Of a DNA stretch of 64,000 nucleotides, positions 18,169 through 26,901 are shown piece by piece; position 1 is the stretch's first letter, and every line of letters starts with the position of its first letter. The translations under genes and the position numbers were made by a program. The stretch is taken from positions 248,001-312,000 of the forward strand of contig NZ_CP146373.1 in NCBI RefSeq assembly GCF_037055325.1, given 5' to 3'. The notes below the pieces were generated by a model, which had not been told where the DNA came from, ran no database searches, and saw only the letters and a list, made by a program, of their open reading frames with translations. The stretch is from Arachnia propionica. Lineage in GTDB: Bacteria; Actinomycetota; Actinomycetes; Propionibacteriales; Propionibacteriaceae.

Positions 18169-19323
18169 TCACATGGAAATCCCGATTGATCGGAGGTAGC
18201 TCATCGGGTTTGTGGCGGAGTAGACATCGCCAGGGGTGACCCCGGAGGGATAGTACTCGAAGTGCAGGTGAGCGCCGAAGCTGCGTCCTGTACTGCCCAC
18301 GTTCCCGATCTTTTGCCCAGCGGTGACCTGCTGGCCCACCTTTACATCAGTACCGCTCATATGCGCGTACAGGGTGGAAGAGCCATCAGCTGCGCGGATG
18401 ACGACGTAGTTGCCGGCCCAGGAACCGACATTCCCGCTGATTACGGTGCCGGAGGTCGCGGCGTAGACGGGGGTTCCGCTACTGGCGGCGAAGTCCTGAC
18501 CAGTGTGGTACCGGGACCAGCTTCCAGTGGCTCCGAAGGCTGCACCGATCCGGTAGCTTCCCTTTGCCAGGGGTGCTGCTGCCCCGCTGGTGGTTGTGGT
18601 GCTGCTGGGGGCAGCCGCGTCGCTGCTGGCGGCGGGGCTAGTGGATGATGAGCTGGAGGAGCTGCTCGACTTGGAACTGCTCTTCGTGTAGGAATAATTT
18701 CCCGAGCGGGTGCTGCCGTTGTAAGAGTTCTTGGAGTGCCCGGCTCGTTTCTTGTTGCTGGTGGACCCGGAGTTCTTCTTGGCGGAACTTGACTTGTTGC
18801 TGGTGGACCCGGAGTTCTTCTTGGCGGAGCTCGATTTGTTGCCGGTGGAGCTCTTGCTGTTGTAGCTGCTCTTCTTGTTGGGTGAGCTTGAGCCCTTGCG
18901 GCTGTACGAGGAGCTGCTGATGCTCTTGTCACCGTCAGTGGACGTCTGAACGGATTCGGAGTGCGCGCGTCGAGGAACGGACTGCTCATTGCACTCGTGA
19001 TTGCTGGCGGCAGCGCGCTTCGGGGTCACAGCGTGGTCAGAACCGGACTTCTGGGTGTCGCGAGACGTGGATTTGGCAGAGGCCGGATTCTGTTCGCCAG
19101 ACTTGTTGGTAACGGCATCATGATGCCCTGCCGACGGGTCGATCTCGGCGGCAGCTGCGCTCTGGGATGCCATGCCCATCGTTCCTATGCTTCCTGCCAA
19201 TACCAGCGCGGCGAGCGGGCGACGCCAAGGAGCAGGTGGAGTCGGGAGGGCTCGGCGCGGGATGGCTCCCGGACCAAAGGCTGCGCAGCCACGACGAGGC
19301 TGAGTGGGCTTCAAGAATCCCAT
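18169..19323 (-). CDS. Secreted M23 (LytM-type) peptidoglycan endopeptidase
   Basis: A 384-residue exported protein. A long signal region (about 34-60, RRPLAALVLAGSIGT...SAAAAE) is followed by a low-complexity segment (about 65-245) made of Ser, Lys, Asn, Thr and Gly, and then the M23 domain. Zinc ligands are in RYHTGQDF and in GAHLHFEYYP. M23 enzymes cut peptide cross-bridges in the cell wall. The linker contains a repeated unit SSSAKKNSGSTSNK, encoded by a 42-base tandem repeat. The linker probably spans the wall. A hairpin lies in its 5' leader. Confidence 0.9.
   Translation of the reverse strand: MGFLKPTQPRRGCAAFGPGAIPRRALPTPPAPWRRPLAALVLAGSIGTMGMASQSAAAAEIDPSAGHHDAVTNKSGEQNPASAKSTSRDTQKSGSDHAVTPKRAAASNHECNEQSVPRRAHSESVQTSTDGDKSISSSSYSRKGSSSPNKKSSYNSKSSTGNKSSSAKKNSGSTSNKSSSAKKNSGSTSNKKRAGHSKNSYNGSTRSGNYSYTKSSSKSSSSSSSSSTSPAASSDAAAPSSTTTTSGAAAPLAKGSYRIGAAFGATGSWSRYHTGQDFAASSGTPVYAATSGTVISGNVGSWAGNYVVIRAADGSSTLYAHMSGTDVKVGQQVTAGQKIGNVGSTGRSFGAHLHFEYYPSGVTPGDVYSATNPMSYLRSIGISM
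18751..18834. repeat. 42-bp tandem repeat inside the M23 peptidase linker
   Basis: Two near-identical copies (18751-18792 and 18793-18834) followed by a diverged partial third copy from about 18835. Each encodes 14 residues, so copy-number change keeps the frame and would only lengthen or shorten the Ser/Lys/Asn-rich linker. Confidence 0.8.
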
Positions 19324-19354
19324 GGTTGGTCCTTTCGGTTGGAAGATGCCATCA

Positions 19355-19375
19355 ATCCTGAGGGTTTCTCAGGAT
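19355..19375 (-). promoter_or_regulatory. Stem-loop in the 5' leader of the M23 peptidase gene
   Basis: A perfect 8-bp stem with a 5-base loop, 32 bases upstream of the start codon on the minus strand. It could affect translation or mRNA stability of the wall hydrolase. It does not match a riboswitch that I recognise. Confidence 0.4.
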
Positions 19376-19654
19376 GAGTTCAAGTTTACTTCAGGGTTCT
19401 GCGGACGGTCGGCGGAGGTTGAGTGTTCAAATCGCTTTGACTAGGGCTTTTGTCAAAATTCTTCACAGAAAATTCATAGGTTGGTTGAGGTTGGGGTGCA
19501 TGTGGGTGAGCGTTAACTGAGAAATTCCTGAGGATGTGCTTCTTGCTGTCGTGCCTCGGCGTATCGGAGGTGTGGGTACGGAGGGAGCCGGTCTGCTTGA
19601 GCAAGATGTCCCCGGTCGATGGAGTTTGGAGGGTGTCAACTGTGGGCTGCGGCA

Positions 19655-19687
19655 TGAAAAAGACGTCGGGATGAAAATCCCGACGTC
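19655..19687 (-). terminator. Intrinsic terminator of tRNA-fMet
   Basis: A perfect 11-bp stem (GACGTCGGGAT / ATCCCGACGTC, 19662-19687) closed by a GAAA tetraloop. On the minus strand it is followed directly by five T residues. It lies about 60 bases downstream of the tRNA 3' end and is the clearest factor-independent terminator in the window. Confidence 0.85.
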
Positions 19688-19749
19688 TGTGATTGCGTGT
19701 CCGAGGTTCAACGACCATCGAGCCAGCTGGTCAGAGGACCCGAGCATAG

Positions 19750-19823
19750 TAGCGGGGACAGGATTTGAACCTGTGGCCTCCGGGTTATGAGCCCGGCGAG
19801 CTACCGAACTGCTCCACCCCGCG
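19750..19823 (-). tRNA. Initiator tRNA-fMet (CAT)
   Basis: A 74-nt cloverleaf on the minus strand, 5' CGCGGGGTGGAGCAG..., with anticodon CAT. Three consecutive G:C pairs in the anticodon stem (GGG/CCC next to the loop) and an unpaired first position (C1 opposite U72) identify it as the initiator rather than an elongator. The 3' CCA is not encoded. A promoter with 17-base spacing lies upstream and a U-run terminator downstream, so it is a single-gene unit. Confidence 0.95.
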
Positions 19824-19834
19824 GTGCTTGATCA

Positions 19835-19863
19835 ACTGTACACCGGGTGTGAGGGAACGCCAA
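19835..19863 (-). promoter_or_regulatory. Promoter of tRNA-fMet
   Basis: On the minus strand: -35 TTGGCG (19858-19863), a 17-base spacer, and -10 TACAGT (19835-19840), 11 bases before the mature tRNA 5' end. Spacing and position fit a housekeeping sigma promoter. Confidence 0.7.
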
Positions 19864-19894
19864 ATCGCTTGGGCGGCGCAGCATTAACGTTTGA

Positions 19895-19902
19895 GGGGGG
19901 GG
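19895..19902 (+). repeat. Eight-G homopolymer upstream of the ABC importer operon
   Basis: A run of eight G residues lies between TTAACG (19884-19889) and TAGGAT (19910-19915), 58 bases before the first gene. If those are the -35 and -10 boxes, the run sits in their 20-base spacer, where slippage would change promoter strength. The promoter boxes are weak guesses. Confidence 0.45.
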
Positions 19903-19959
19903 AGCGGGTTAGGATTGCCGAGGTCTTCATCGCCGTCCATCACGGGAGAGAACGTAGAC

Positions 19960-21480
19960 ATGAGAACCAACCGGCCTTTTCGCCTTTTGACGGCTCTGCT
20001 GGTCATGTTGCTGGGATTCAGCCTGGCATTGGTGTCCTGCGGCGGATCCAGTGGGGCAGGGTCGGGACCCATCGTCCTCAATGTTGGGGCAACTACCGAG
20101 CCCACAGGCATGGATCCAGCCACTGATACGGGAGCAGGTACACCGTTTGTGCTGCTGTACAACGTCTACGAGACATTGGTGCGTATCGATGAGAAGGGTG
20201 AGATCAAACCCCTTCTGGCCCGTTCGTGGAGTGTTAGTTCCGACGGTAGTGTCTACACCTTCAAGTTGGAACCCAACGCCACCTTCGCTTCTGGGAAGTC
20301 AGTCGATGCAGCTGCGGTCATCGCATCCTTCGAACGTACGCGGGATGGTGAGAACACAACCGAGGTGCTCAAAAAGCAGATGAGTCATGTCAAGGAGATG
20401 CGTGCCGTCGATGAACGTACGGTGGAGGTGTCCCTGACAGGTCCAAGCCGACGCTGGCTCTATGACATCACATCCACGGCTGGGATCATCTACGACCTTT
20501 CTTCTGGACAGAACCTGAGTGCGCAACCTGCCGGTTCCGGCCCGTATGTTTTCTCGCGCCATGACATCGGTTCCGTGGTTTCCTTGGCGCGAAACAAACA
20601 GTACTGGGGAACCGGGCCTCGCGTGGACGAGGTGAACTTCAGGTATTACGCAGATGCGAACGCCATGGTGGCGGCGATGCTGTCGGGTCAGTTGGACATC
20701 ATCTCCAACTTGGCTGTTCCTCAGTCGGTGAGCCAGTTTTCCGATGCATCCCGCTTCAAGGTGCTCGAAGGCACCACGAACGGCGAAGTGGTGCTGGGTT
20801 TCAACCACAGCAACCCAGCTCTTTCCAATCTCAAGGTTAGGCAGGCCATCAACCACGCCATTGACCGCAGGGCCGTTCTGGACAGTGTCTGGGGTGGGAA
20901 GGGAACCCTCATCGGTTCGATGGTTCCCCCCACCGACCCGTGGTATGAGGACCTCTCCAACACGTACCCGTACGATCCGGCCAAGGCGAAACAACTTCTT
21001 GAAGAGGCCGGATATGCCAGTGGCCTGACCTTGCGCCTGCGGGTGCCCACCCTTCCCTACGGTCCCCCTATCGCGAAACTCGTAGCTGCCCAGTTGCGTG
21101 CGGTCGGTATCGAGGTCAGCGTCGAGGAGCTGGACTTTTCCACGTGGCTGTCGCAGGTTTACACCCAGCACGACTACGACATGACCGTCGTGGCCCATGT
21201 TGAACCCTGGGATCTTCCCCAGTTTGCCAATCCCAACTACTACTGGAAGTACAACAACCCCCAGTTCGCGGAGCTGATCAACAAAGCGGACGCTGCCCCC
21301 ACGAGCACAGAACAGGAGACCATCTTGAAGGAGGCAGCGAAACTGCTGGCGGATGATGCCGCCGCCGACTGGTTGTTCCTGCTACCCAATCTGGTGGTCA
21401 CCACGACCGAGATCTCGGGGATAACGACGAACGCCACGGGACTGTCGTTCGACATGACCCACGTAGCCACCAGCCGCTGA
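19960..21480 (+). CDS. ABC transporter substrate-binding lipoprotein (SBP family 5)
   Basis: A 506-residue extracytoplasmic binding protein of the peptide/nickel/opine importer class. A lipoprotein signal ends in LVSC with the lipidated Cys at residue 27. The mature part has the family pattern EPTGMDPATDTG, LYNVYETLVRIDEKGEIKPLLARSWSVS and NHAIDRRAVLDSVW. ATG 19960 was chosen because GGGAGAG lies 10 bases upstream and it starts the signal peptide. It is the first of five genes of one importer. The ligand (peptide, nickel or glycoside) cannot be told. Confidence 0.92.
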   Translation: MRTNRPFRLLTALLVMLLGFSLALVSCGGSSGAGSGPIVLNVGATTEPTGMDPATDTGAGTPFVLLYNVYETLVRIDEKGEIKPLLARSWSVSSDGSVYTFKLEPNATFASGKSVDAAAVIASFERTRDGENTTEVLKKQMSHVKEMRAVDERTVEVSLTGPSRRWLYDITSTAGIIYDLSSGQNLSAQPAGSGPYVFSRHDIGSVVSLARNKQYWGTGPRVDEVNFRYYADANAMVAAMLSGQLDIISNLAVPQSVSQFSDASRFKVLEGTTNGEVVLGFNHSNPALSNLKVRQAINHAIDRRAVLDSVWGGKGTLIGSMVPPTDPWYEDLSNTYPYDPAKAKQLLEEAGYASGLTLRLRVPTLPYGPPIAKLVAAQLRAVGIEVSVEELDFSTWLSQVYTQHDYDMTVVAHVEPWDLPQFANPNYYWKYNNPQFAELINKADAAPTSTEQETILKEAAKLLADDAAADWLFLLPNLVVTTTEISGITTNATGLSFDMTHVATSR

Positions 21481-21481
21481 G

Positions 21482-22441
21482 GTGTTGCTCAGGGATCTCG
21501 GCCGGCGGCTGATCGGCCTGATGGTGAGTCTGTTGGTGGCTTCGCTTCTGATCTTCCTGGTCACCAACGCGCTTCCCGGGAGCATCGCCAACGTGGTGTT
21601 GGGGACCCAGGCGAGCCCGGGAGAAGTGGCTGCCTTCGAGGAACGTCACGGATTGAATCGTCCGCTACTGCTCCGCTATTTCGAATGGCTCAAGGGAGTC
21701 ATGGTGGGCGATTTCGGAACCACCTTCGTGGGGGGGCGCGACGTACTGGGGGAGATCCTGCCGAGGCTTGGTATCTCCGTGTGGTTGGTGGTTCTCGGGA
21801 TGCTCTTCGCCCTGGTCATCGCGATCCCGCTCGGCTCCTTCGCGGCCCTGAGGCGACGACATGTCAGCGGGTTCATCGCATCGACGTTCTCCCAGGCCGG
21901 TTTGTCCGTTCCTGCTTTCTGGGCAGGCATGTGGTTGGTTATCGTGTTCGCGGTGAACTTGCGGTGGCTGCCCGCCGGGGGCTACATTCCCCTGAGTCGT
22001 GATCCGGTGGGCTGGGTGACCCACCTGGTGCTCCCCGTCGCGTCCTTGGCGTTGGTTCAGGGCAGCCTGCTGGCGCGTTATGTCCGAAGCGCTGTGATTG
22101 AGGTGACCAGTGAGGACTGGTTCCGTACTGCCCGTGCCGTTGGGTGGTCCAGGCTGGGTGCGCTGCTGCGTCATGGAACCCGCAACATCGCGATATCACT
22201 GCTCACTGTGATCGGACTCCAGGTGGCGACGCTGCTGGTGGGGGCAATCATCATCGAACAGGTGTTTGCCATCCAGGGGCTGGGCTCACGGCTGTTGCTG
22301 GCAGTCTCCCAGCGTGACCTGGTGTTGGTCCAGGGAATCGTCCTGATCCTCGTGTGGGCGGTTCTGGTAATCAATTTCGTGGTTGACGTGGTGTACCAGG
22401 CCGTCGATCCGAGGCTCAAGGAAGCGGGGACGATCTCATGA
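21482..22441 (+). CDS. ABC transporter permease, DppB/OppB type
   Basis: A 319-residue inner-membrane subunit starting at GTG 21482, one base after the stop of the binding-protein gene. The N-terminal RRLIGLMVSLLVASLLIFLVTNALPG and the region around GVMVGDFGTTFVGGRDV are typical of the DppB subfamily. The cytoplasmic EAA loop (TARAVGWSRLGALLRHGTRN) contacts the ATPases. Six transmembrane segments are expected. The stop overlaps the next permease start (ATGA). Confidence 0.93.
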   Translation: MLLRDLGRRLIGLMVSLLVASLLIFLVTNALPGSIANVVLGTQASPGEVAAFEERHGLNRPLLLRYFEWLKGVMVGDFGTTFVGGRDVLGEILPRLGISVWLVVLGMLFALVIAIPLGSFAALRRRHVSGFIASTFSQAGLSVPAFWAGMWLVIVFAVNLRWLPAGGYIPLSRDPVGWVTHLVLPVASLALVQGSLLARYVRSAVIEVTSEDWFRTARAVGWSRLGALLRHGTRNIAISLLTVIGLQVATLLVGAIIIEQVFAIQGLGSRLLLAVSQRDLVLVQGIVLILVWAVLVINFVVDVVYQAVDPRLKEAGTIS

Positions 22442-23250
22442 TGCGTCGGTCGAATCTGGCCTTCGGTGCCGTGTTGATCTCCTTCGTTGTCCTACTCGCC
22501 CTGGTGGGGTTGTTCTGGACTCCTCATGGCCCTGCAGCTGTCACGGGAGGCGTCCGGGAGGCGCCATCGCTCGCCCATTGGCTGGGTACCGACAACAGCG
22601 GTTTTGACATTGCTAGCCGCCTGATCGCTGGGGCGAAGCTGGTGCTCCTGGTCGGGCTGGGATCGGTGGCCGGGGCCGCGCTGATCGGTATCCCTGCGGG
22701 AATGATCGCAGGGATGTCGCGCGGTTGGGGAGCCGTCCTGATCTCTCGGGGAGCCGATGTGCTCTACGGTTTCCCTGCCCTGTTGCTGGCCATTTTGTTT
22801 GCGGCTGCGCTCGGCGGATCCGTGTGGACTGCCTTGATGGCCATAGCCCTGTCCACAATCCCGAGTTTCGTGCGGATTGCCCGTGCAGCGACCATCCAGG
22901 TGATGGGGTTGGCCTTCGTCGAGGCAGCCCGGCTGTCCGGTACTCCGCGCCGGCATATCGCACTCAGACACGTGCTTCCTAATATTGCTCCGGTGCTGGG
23001 GGTGCAGGCCAGCGTCAGCGTCGGGATCGCCATCCTTGCGGAATCCGGACTTTCCTATCTGGGACTGGGGTCGGGAACGGATGTACCGACATGGGGGCGG
23101 ATGCTGCAGGAGGCACAGAAAGAGATCTTTGTGGCTCCTGTGATCGCCTTGTGGCCCGGAGTGGCCATAGCTGCGGCGACCATGGGGTGCAACCTGCTCG
23201 GAGATGGTCTTCGTGATCTTCTCGACCCCAGGCTGCGGGAGCTGACATGA
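22438..23250 (+). CDS. ABC transporter permease, DppC/OppC type
   Basis: A 270-residue partner permease. HWLGTDNSGFDIASRLIAGAKLVLLVG is the conserved DppC start motif (LGTD..G.D..SR...G), and the EAA loop is EAARLSGTPRRHIALRHVLPN. It overlaps the upstream permease and the downstream ATPase gene by 4 bases each (ATGA). It pairs with the preceding permease to form the membrane channel. Confidence 0.93.
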   Translation: MMRRSNLAFGAVLISFVVLLALVGLFWTPHGPAAVTGGVREAPSLAHWLGTDNSGFDIASRLIAGAKLVLLVGLGSVAGAALIGIPAGMIAGMSRGWGAVLISRGADVLYGFPALLLAILFAAALGGSVWTALMAIALSTIPSFVRIARAATIQVMGLAFVEAARLSGTPRRHIALRHVLPNIAPVLGVQASVSVGIAILAESGLSYLGLGSGTDVPTWGRMLQEAQKEIFVAPVIALWPGVAIAAATMGCNLLGDGLRDLLDPRLRELT

Positions 23251-24074
23251 GTCTTCTGGAGATCGAGGATTTGCGAGTAACCTTCGGTCGGCGTCGGAAG
23301 GTGGCGGTCGACGGGGTCTCGTTCGTTCTCGGTGAGCGGGAGCGTCTCGGCCTCATCGGGCAGTCCGGTTCCGGAAAAACCGTGATAGCGCTGTCCGTCA
23401 TGGGGCTGCTTCCAGAGAACGCTCAGGTCAGCGGGTCGATCCGATTGGCTGGCAGAGAACTTGTGGGACGCCCCGAGAAGGAACTTCGAAAACTGCGTGG
23501 AGACGTGGTTTCGATGGTTTTCCAAGAACCCATGACGGCGCTGGACCCAACCATGCGGGTCGGCCGTCAAATTGGTGAGGTGGTGGCCTTGCATCACGCC
23601 GAACACAGGGGAGAAATCCGGGCCCTCGTGCTAGATTGGCTGGCGCATATAGGGCTGCCGGATCCTGAGCGTATTGCAGACTCCTTCCCACATCAGCTCT
23701 CCGGCGGGCAACGACAACGCGCCCTGATCGCCATGGCCCTGGCCAACCGGCCGGACCTAGTGATCTGTGATGAACCGACCACTGCACTCGACGTGATCGT
23801 GCAGAAACAGATTCTCGACCTTCTCGATGCCGAGTTTGCGGGCCGGGCTGCGCTGTTCGTCAGTCACGATCTTGCGGTGGTGCGGCAGGTCTGCCAACGA
23901 GTGATGGTTGTTCTCGACGGGAGAATTGTTGAGAACGGTTCCATCGAGGAAGTGATCGGTTCTCCTCAGCATCCCTATACCCAAGGCCTGGTTGCCGCTG
24001 CGCGATTGTCAGATGTGGCTCCTGGAAGCCGACTCCCGACCGTGGCTGATTACTGGCGAGGGGTGGAGAGATGA
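23247..24074 (+). CDS. ABC transporter ATP-binding protein, DppD type
   Basis: A 275-residue nucleotide-binding subunit. Walker A is GQSGSGKT, the signature is [15 protein letters not shown], and Walker [13 protein letters not shown] is followed by the SHDLAVV switch. The C-terminal YTQGLVAA stretch belongs to the oligopeptide-transporter ATPase tail, although the cysteine-rich iron-sulfur-like end of classic DppD is absent. Overlaps both neighbours by 4 bases. Confidence 0.92.
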   Translation: MSLLEIEDLRVTFGRRRKVAVDGVSFVLGERERLGLIGQSGSGKTVIALSVMGLLPENAQVSGSIRLAGRELVGRPEKELRKLRGDVVSMVFQEPMTALDPTMRVGRQIGEVVALHHAEHRGEIRALVLDWLAHIGLPDPERIADSFPHQLSGGQRQRALIAMALANRPDLVICDEPTTALDVIVQKQILDLLDAEFAGRAALFVSHDLAVVRQVCQRVMVVLDGRIVENGSIEEVIGSPQHPYTQGLVAAARLSDVAPGSRLPTVADYWRGVER

Positions 24075-24835
24075 GCGCATTACTGGAACTGGACGGCGTC
24101 GATGTGATTTTTCGCCGCGGTCGCAGAACTTTCCAGGCACTTCACAAGGTGAGCGTTACCCTCTCTGCGGGGGAGCGGGTGGGGCTGGTCGGCGGTTCCG
24201 GGTCAGGCAAGACTACCACGTTGAGGACTCTGCTGGGTCTGGTCCGTCCGGTAGCGGGTGAGGTACGTTTCGAGGGTCGGCGGATCGATGGGCTGTCCGA
24301 CAAGGACCTCGCTGATGTCCGAAGCAGGGTGTCCTTGGTCTCACAGGATCCGAACGCATCCTTGAACCCACGCATGAAACTACGGGAAATCGTTGCCGAG
24401 CCACTTCGTTCACCGTGGCTGAAAGCCCGGGAAGGAAAAGAAAGTGTCGTAGCGGAAACCATCAAGGGAGTTGGGTTGGATGTTGCGATGCTGGATCGGT
24501 TTCCTCATGAACTGTCTGGGGGACAACGCCAGCGGGTCGCCATTGCCCGGGCCCTTGTGAGTTCACCGGACCTGCTGATCGCTGATGAGCCCGTCTCAGC
24601 TCTCGACGTCTCCGTGCGTGCCCAGGTGCTGAATCTGCTCGTTGAAGCCGTTCGGGAAAGAAATCTTGCGATGTTGTTCGTCAGCCACGATTTGGCCGTC
24701 GTGCGGCATCTGTGCGAGCGGGTCGTGGTGATGGATGCTGGGCAAGTTGTTGAGGAAGGTCCTGTGGAAAAAGTCTTCAAGGAACCACGGCACAAGTACA
24801 CGCAGAGGCTACTGGAGGCCACTCTCTCCTTGTGA
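24071..24835 (+). CDS. ABC transporter ATP-binding protein, DppF type
   Basis: A 254-residue second ATPase of the importer. Walker A is GGSGSGKT, followed by the Q-loop VSQDPNASLNPRM typical of DppF, the signature [15 protein letters not shown] and Walker B LLIADEPVSALD. It ends the operon; the serA promoter overlaps its stop codon. Confidence 0.92.
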   Translation: MSALLELDGVDVIFRRGRRTFQALHKVSVTLSAGERVGLVGGSGSGKTTTLRTLLGLVRPVAGEVRFEGRRIDGLSDKDLADVRSRVSLVSQDPNASLNPRMKLREIVAEPLRSPWLKAREGKESVVAETIKGVGLDVAMLDRFPHELSGGQRQRVAIARALVSSPDLLIADEPVSALDVSVRAQVLNLLVEAVRERNLAMLFVSHDLAVVRHLCERVVVMDAGQVVEEGPVEKVFKEPRHKYTQRLLEATLSL

Positions 24836-24857
24836 CCATGGGGTGCGGCTGTAACAT
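24830..24857 (+). promoter_or_regulatory. Promoter of serA (leaderless)
   Basis: TTGTGA (24830-24835), a 16-base spacer and TAACAT (24852-24857), with the serA GTG start 8 bases after the -10 box. No Shine-Dalgarno precedes the GTG, so transcription and translation probably start together. The -35 box overlaps the end of the ABC operon. Confidence 0.55.
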
Positions 24858-24865
24858 GACCTGCC

Positions 24866-26056
24866 GTGAAGGTCCTGCTTCTAGAGAACATCCATTCCGA
24901 GGCCGTGCGTGCGCTTGAAAGCCGCGGCCACGAGGTCGAGGTGCTGTCCAGCGCGCTCGATGAAGTCGAACTGATCGAGGTCCTTGATGGTGTCGAGCTT
25001 CTCGGCATTCGTTCCCGGACATACATCACTGAGCGGGTGTTGAAAGCTCATCCGCAGTTGCTCGCGGTCGGCGCCTTCTGTATTGGGACTAATCAGATCG
25101 ATCTTCCAGCTGCGGCAGCTGCGGGAGTTGCCGTGTTCAACGCCCCCTACTCCAATACGCGCTCCGTGGTGGAGTTGGCCCTCGGTGAGATCATTACCCT
25201 GGCGCGGCGCCTGGGGGACAGGAACACCAGCATGCATGCAGGCATCTGGGACAAATCGGCAACTGGATCTCATGAGGTGCGCGGCAGGACTCTGGGAATT
25301 GTTGGCTACGGCAACATCGGTTCTCAGCTGTCGGTGCTGGCCGAAGGTCTTGGGATGCGGGTCTACTTCTACGACATCGTGGACCGCTTGGCGCTGGGAA
25401 ACGCTACGCGTGTGTACTCTCTGCAAGAGTTGTTCGAACGTTGTGAAACCATCACGCTGCACGTAGATGGCAGAGCCTCCAACGCGCACATGATCGGGGA
25501 GAAGGAGTTCTCCCAGATGCGGCCACGAACCCTTTTCCTGAACCTGTGCAGAGGTAACGTCGTGGATGTCGACGCCTTGGCGGCAGCCCTTAGATCAGGG
25601 CACATCGCGGGCGCAGCGGTCGATGTGTTCCCGGGAGAGCCTGCGAGCAAGGACGAGCCTTTCGTGTCACCTCTGCAGGGAATCCCGAATGTCATCCTCA
25701 CTCCGCATGTTGGCGGATCAACCCAGGAGGCACAGGTCGACATTGGTCGCTACGTGGCCGGCAAACTTTCGGATTACGAGGCCTATGGGAACACATCTAT
25801 GGCGGTAAACCTTCCTGAGGTCTCCGTCTCAGCAGCGAGCGCGGAGCGTATCTTGCATCTTCACCGGAATGTTCCGGGGGTATTGGCTCGGCTCAATCAC
25901 GCGCTCGCCTCCCACAACATGAACATTGGTTTCCAGACCTTGGCTACCTCTGGAGAGTACGGCTACGTTGTCACAGACGTTTCCGGAGAGCACTACGAGG
26001 GTCTAGTGGCCGAACTCCAAGGCCTCGAGGAGAGCATCCGGGTTCGGATGGTCTAG
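24866..26056 (+). CDS. serA: D-3-phosphoglycerate dehydrogenase
   Basis: A 396-residue enzyme for the first step of serine synthesis. The NAD domain has GRTLGIVGYGNIGSQL (about 142-157), the catalytic Arg/Glu/His set is in LNLCRGNVVD, the acidic stretch after it, and TPHVGGST. The C-terminal 75 residues form an ACT domain (HRNVPGVLARLNHALASHNMNI) for serine feedback. The length and the ACT domain without an intervening domain correspond to the short E. coli-type SerA rather than the long mycobacterial form. GTG start, leaderless by position of the -10 box. Confidence 0.94.
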   Translation: MKVLLLENIHSEAVRALESRGHEVEVLSSALDEVELIEVLDGVELLGIRSRTYITERVLKAHPQLLAVGAFCIGTNQIDLPAAAAAGVAVFNAPYSNTRSVVELALGEIITLARRLGDRNTSMHAGIWDKSATGSHEVRGRTLGIVGYGNIGSQLSVLAEGLGMRVYFYDIVDRLALGNATRVYSLQELFERCETITLHVDGRASNAHMIGEKEFSQMRPRTLFLNLCRGNVVDVDALAAALRSGHIAGAAVDVFPGEPASKDEPFVSPLQGIPNVILTPHVGGSTQEAQVDIGRYVAGKLSDYEAYGNTSMAVNLPEVSVSAASAERILHLHRNVPGVLARLNHALASHNMNIGFQTLATSGEYGYVVTDVSGEHYEGLVAELQGLEESIRVRMV

Positions 26057-26069
26057 GAGACGTCCCGCA

Positions 26070-26873
26070 TCATCCTGCCTCGGAGGGGCGCAACCTTTCA
26101 AGAACGACGTCGTGGAGCAGGCCGTTGGTCGCCAAAGCGTTTCTGTGATATGGACCTGGTTCGCCATCGATGCTGGTGAAACGGCCACCGGCCTCGCGGA
26201 CGATGATGTCGAGAGCAGCCATATCGTAGAGTGCGAGTTCCGGCTCGCAGGCGATGTCCACGGCTCCCTCGGCCACCAGCATGTAGCTCCAGAAGTCACC
26301 ATATCCACGGGAACGCCAGCATTCGCGCATCAGGTCCACGAAACCCTGGCCACGTCCCGACTCCACCCAGCCATTGATGCTCGCATAGGACAAAGACGCG
26401 TCGGAAAGCTGTGACACCTTACTGGTGTGGATCGGGGTGGCGTTCAAGATTGAGCGACCCGTGTAGGCGCCACCGCCCATGCTGGCCCACCAACGACGTC
26501 CGAGCGCGGGAGCGGAAACCACGGAGGCGACGATCTGTCCTTCGAGCTCGAGGGCAATGAGTGTCGCCCATACCGGAACCCCACGCAGGTAGTTCGCGGT
26601 TCCGTCGATGGGGTCGATTATCCAACGACGATTGGATTCTCCGGTGTCCTGCATCTCCTCGCCGTGGACTGCGTCACGGGGCCGGGTTCGAGACAGAGTG
26701 CGTCGGATCGACTCCTCAACGGCGGTGTCGGCCTCCGTGACCGGGGTGGAATCCGGTTTGGTCTTGATCATCAGGTCTTGGGCCTTGAAACGGCTCATGG
26801 AGATGGAGTCGGCATCGTCGGCCATCACATGAGCCAGGCGGACATCGTCGGTGAGTTCTTTGCTGGCGACCAT
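26070..26873 (-). CDS. hisN: Histidinol-phosphatase HisN (inositol monophosphatase family)
   Basis: A 267-residue magnesium phosphatase. Metal-binding motifs of the IMPase fold are present: GEEM near residue 71, WIIDPIDGTANYLRG and, at the C terminus, LYDMAALDIIVREAGG. The NYLRGVPVWATLIALE stretch is characteristic of actinobacterial HisN, which dephosphorylates histidinol phosphate; a generic inositol-phosphatase role cannot be excluded. It is the last of the minus-strand genes DoxX-aroA-rsgA-hisN and converges with serA 14 bases away. Confidence 0.85.
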   Translation of the reverse strand: MVASKELTDDVRLAHVMADDADSISMSRFKAQDLMIKTKPDSTPVTEADTAVEESIRRTLSRTRPRDAVHGEEMQDTGESNRRWIIDPIDGTANYLRGVPVWATLIALELEGQIVASVVSAPALGRRWWASMGGGAYTGRSILNATPIHTSKVSQLSDASLSYASINGWVESGRGQGFVDLMRECWRSRGYGDFWSYMLVAEGAVDIACEPELALYDMAALDIIVREAGGRFTSIDGEPGPYHRNALATNGLLHDVVLERLRPSEAG

Positions 26874-26901
26874 GTTCCTAAGGTAGCCGAGACCTCAACT
26901 G

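Larger units (their letters stand above)
19324..19749. other. Non-coding region between the M23 gene and tRNA-fMet
   Basis: About 425 bases with no supported protein gene. It holds the tRNA terminator (19655-19687) and the M23 leader and promoter. A hairpin ATCCTGAG/CTCAGGAT (19355-19375) lies 30 bases before the M23 start on the minus strand. TTTGAC/GTCAAA arms occur around 19436-19457. Open frames here have proline/threonine-rich compositions without family resemblance. Confidence 0.5.

Noticed and set aside
19324-19640. c-di-AMP (ydaO) riboswitch upstream of the M23 wall hydrolase
   Set aside because: Actinobacterial wall hydrolase genes often have one, so I looked for its conserved GC-rich core. 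I could not find the motif; only a simple 8-bp hairpin is present.
19386-19718. 110-codon minus-strand frame upstream of the M23 gene
   Set aside because: Pro/Thr/Ser-rich composition, runs through the tRNA terminator hairpin, and resembles nothing known.
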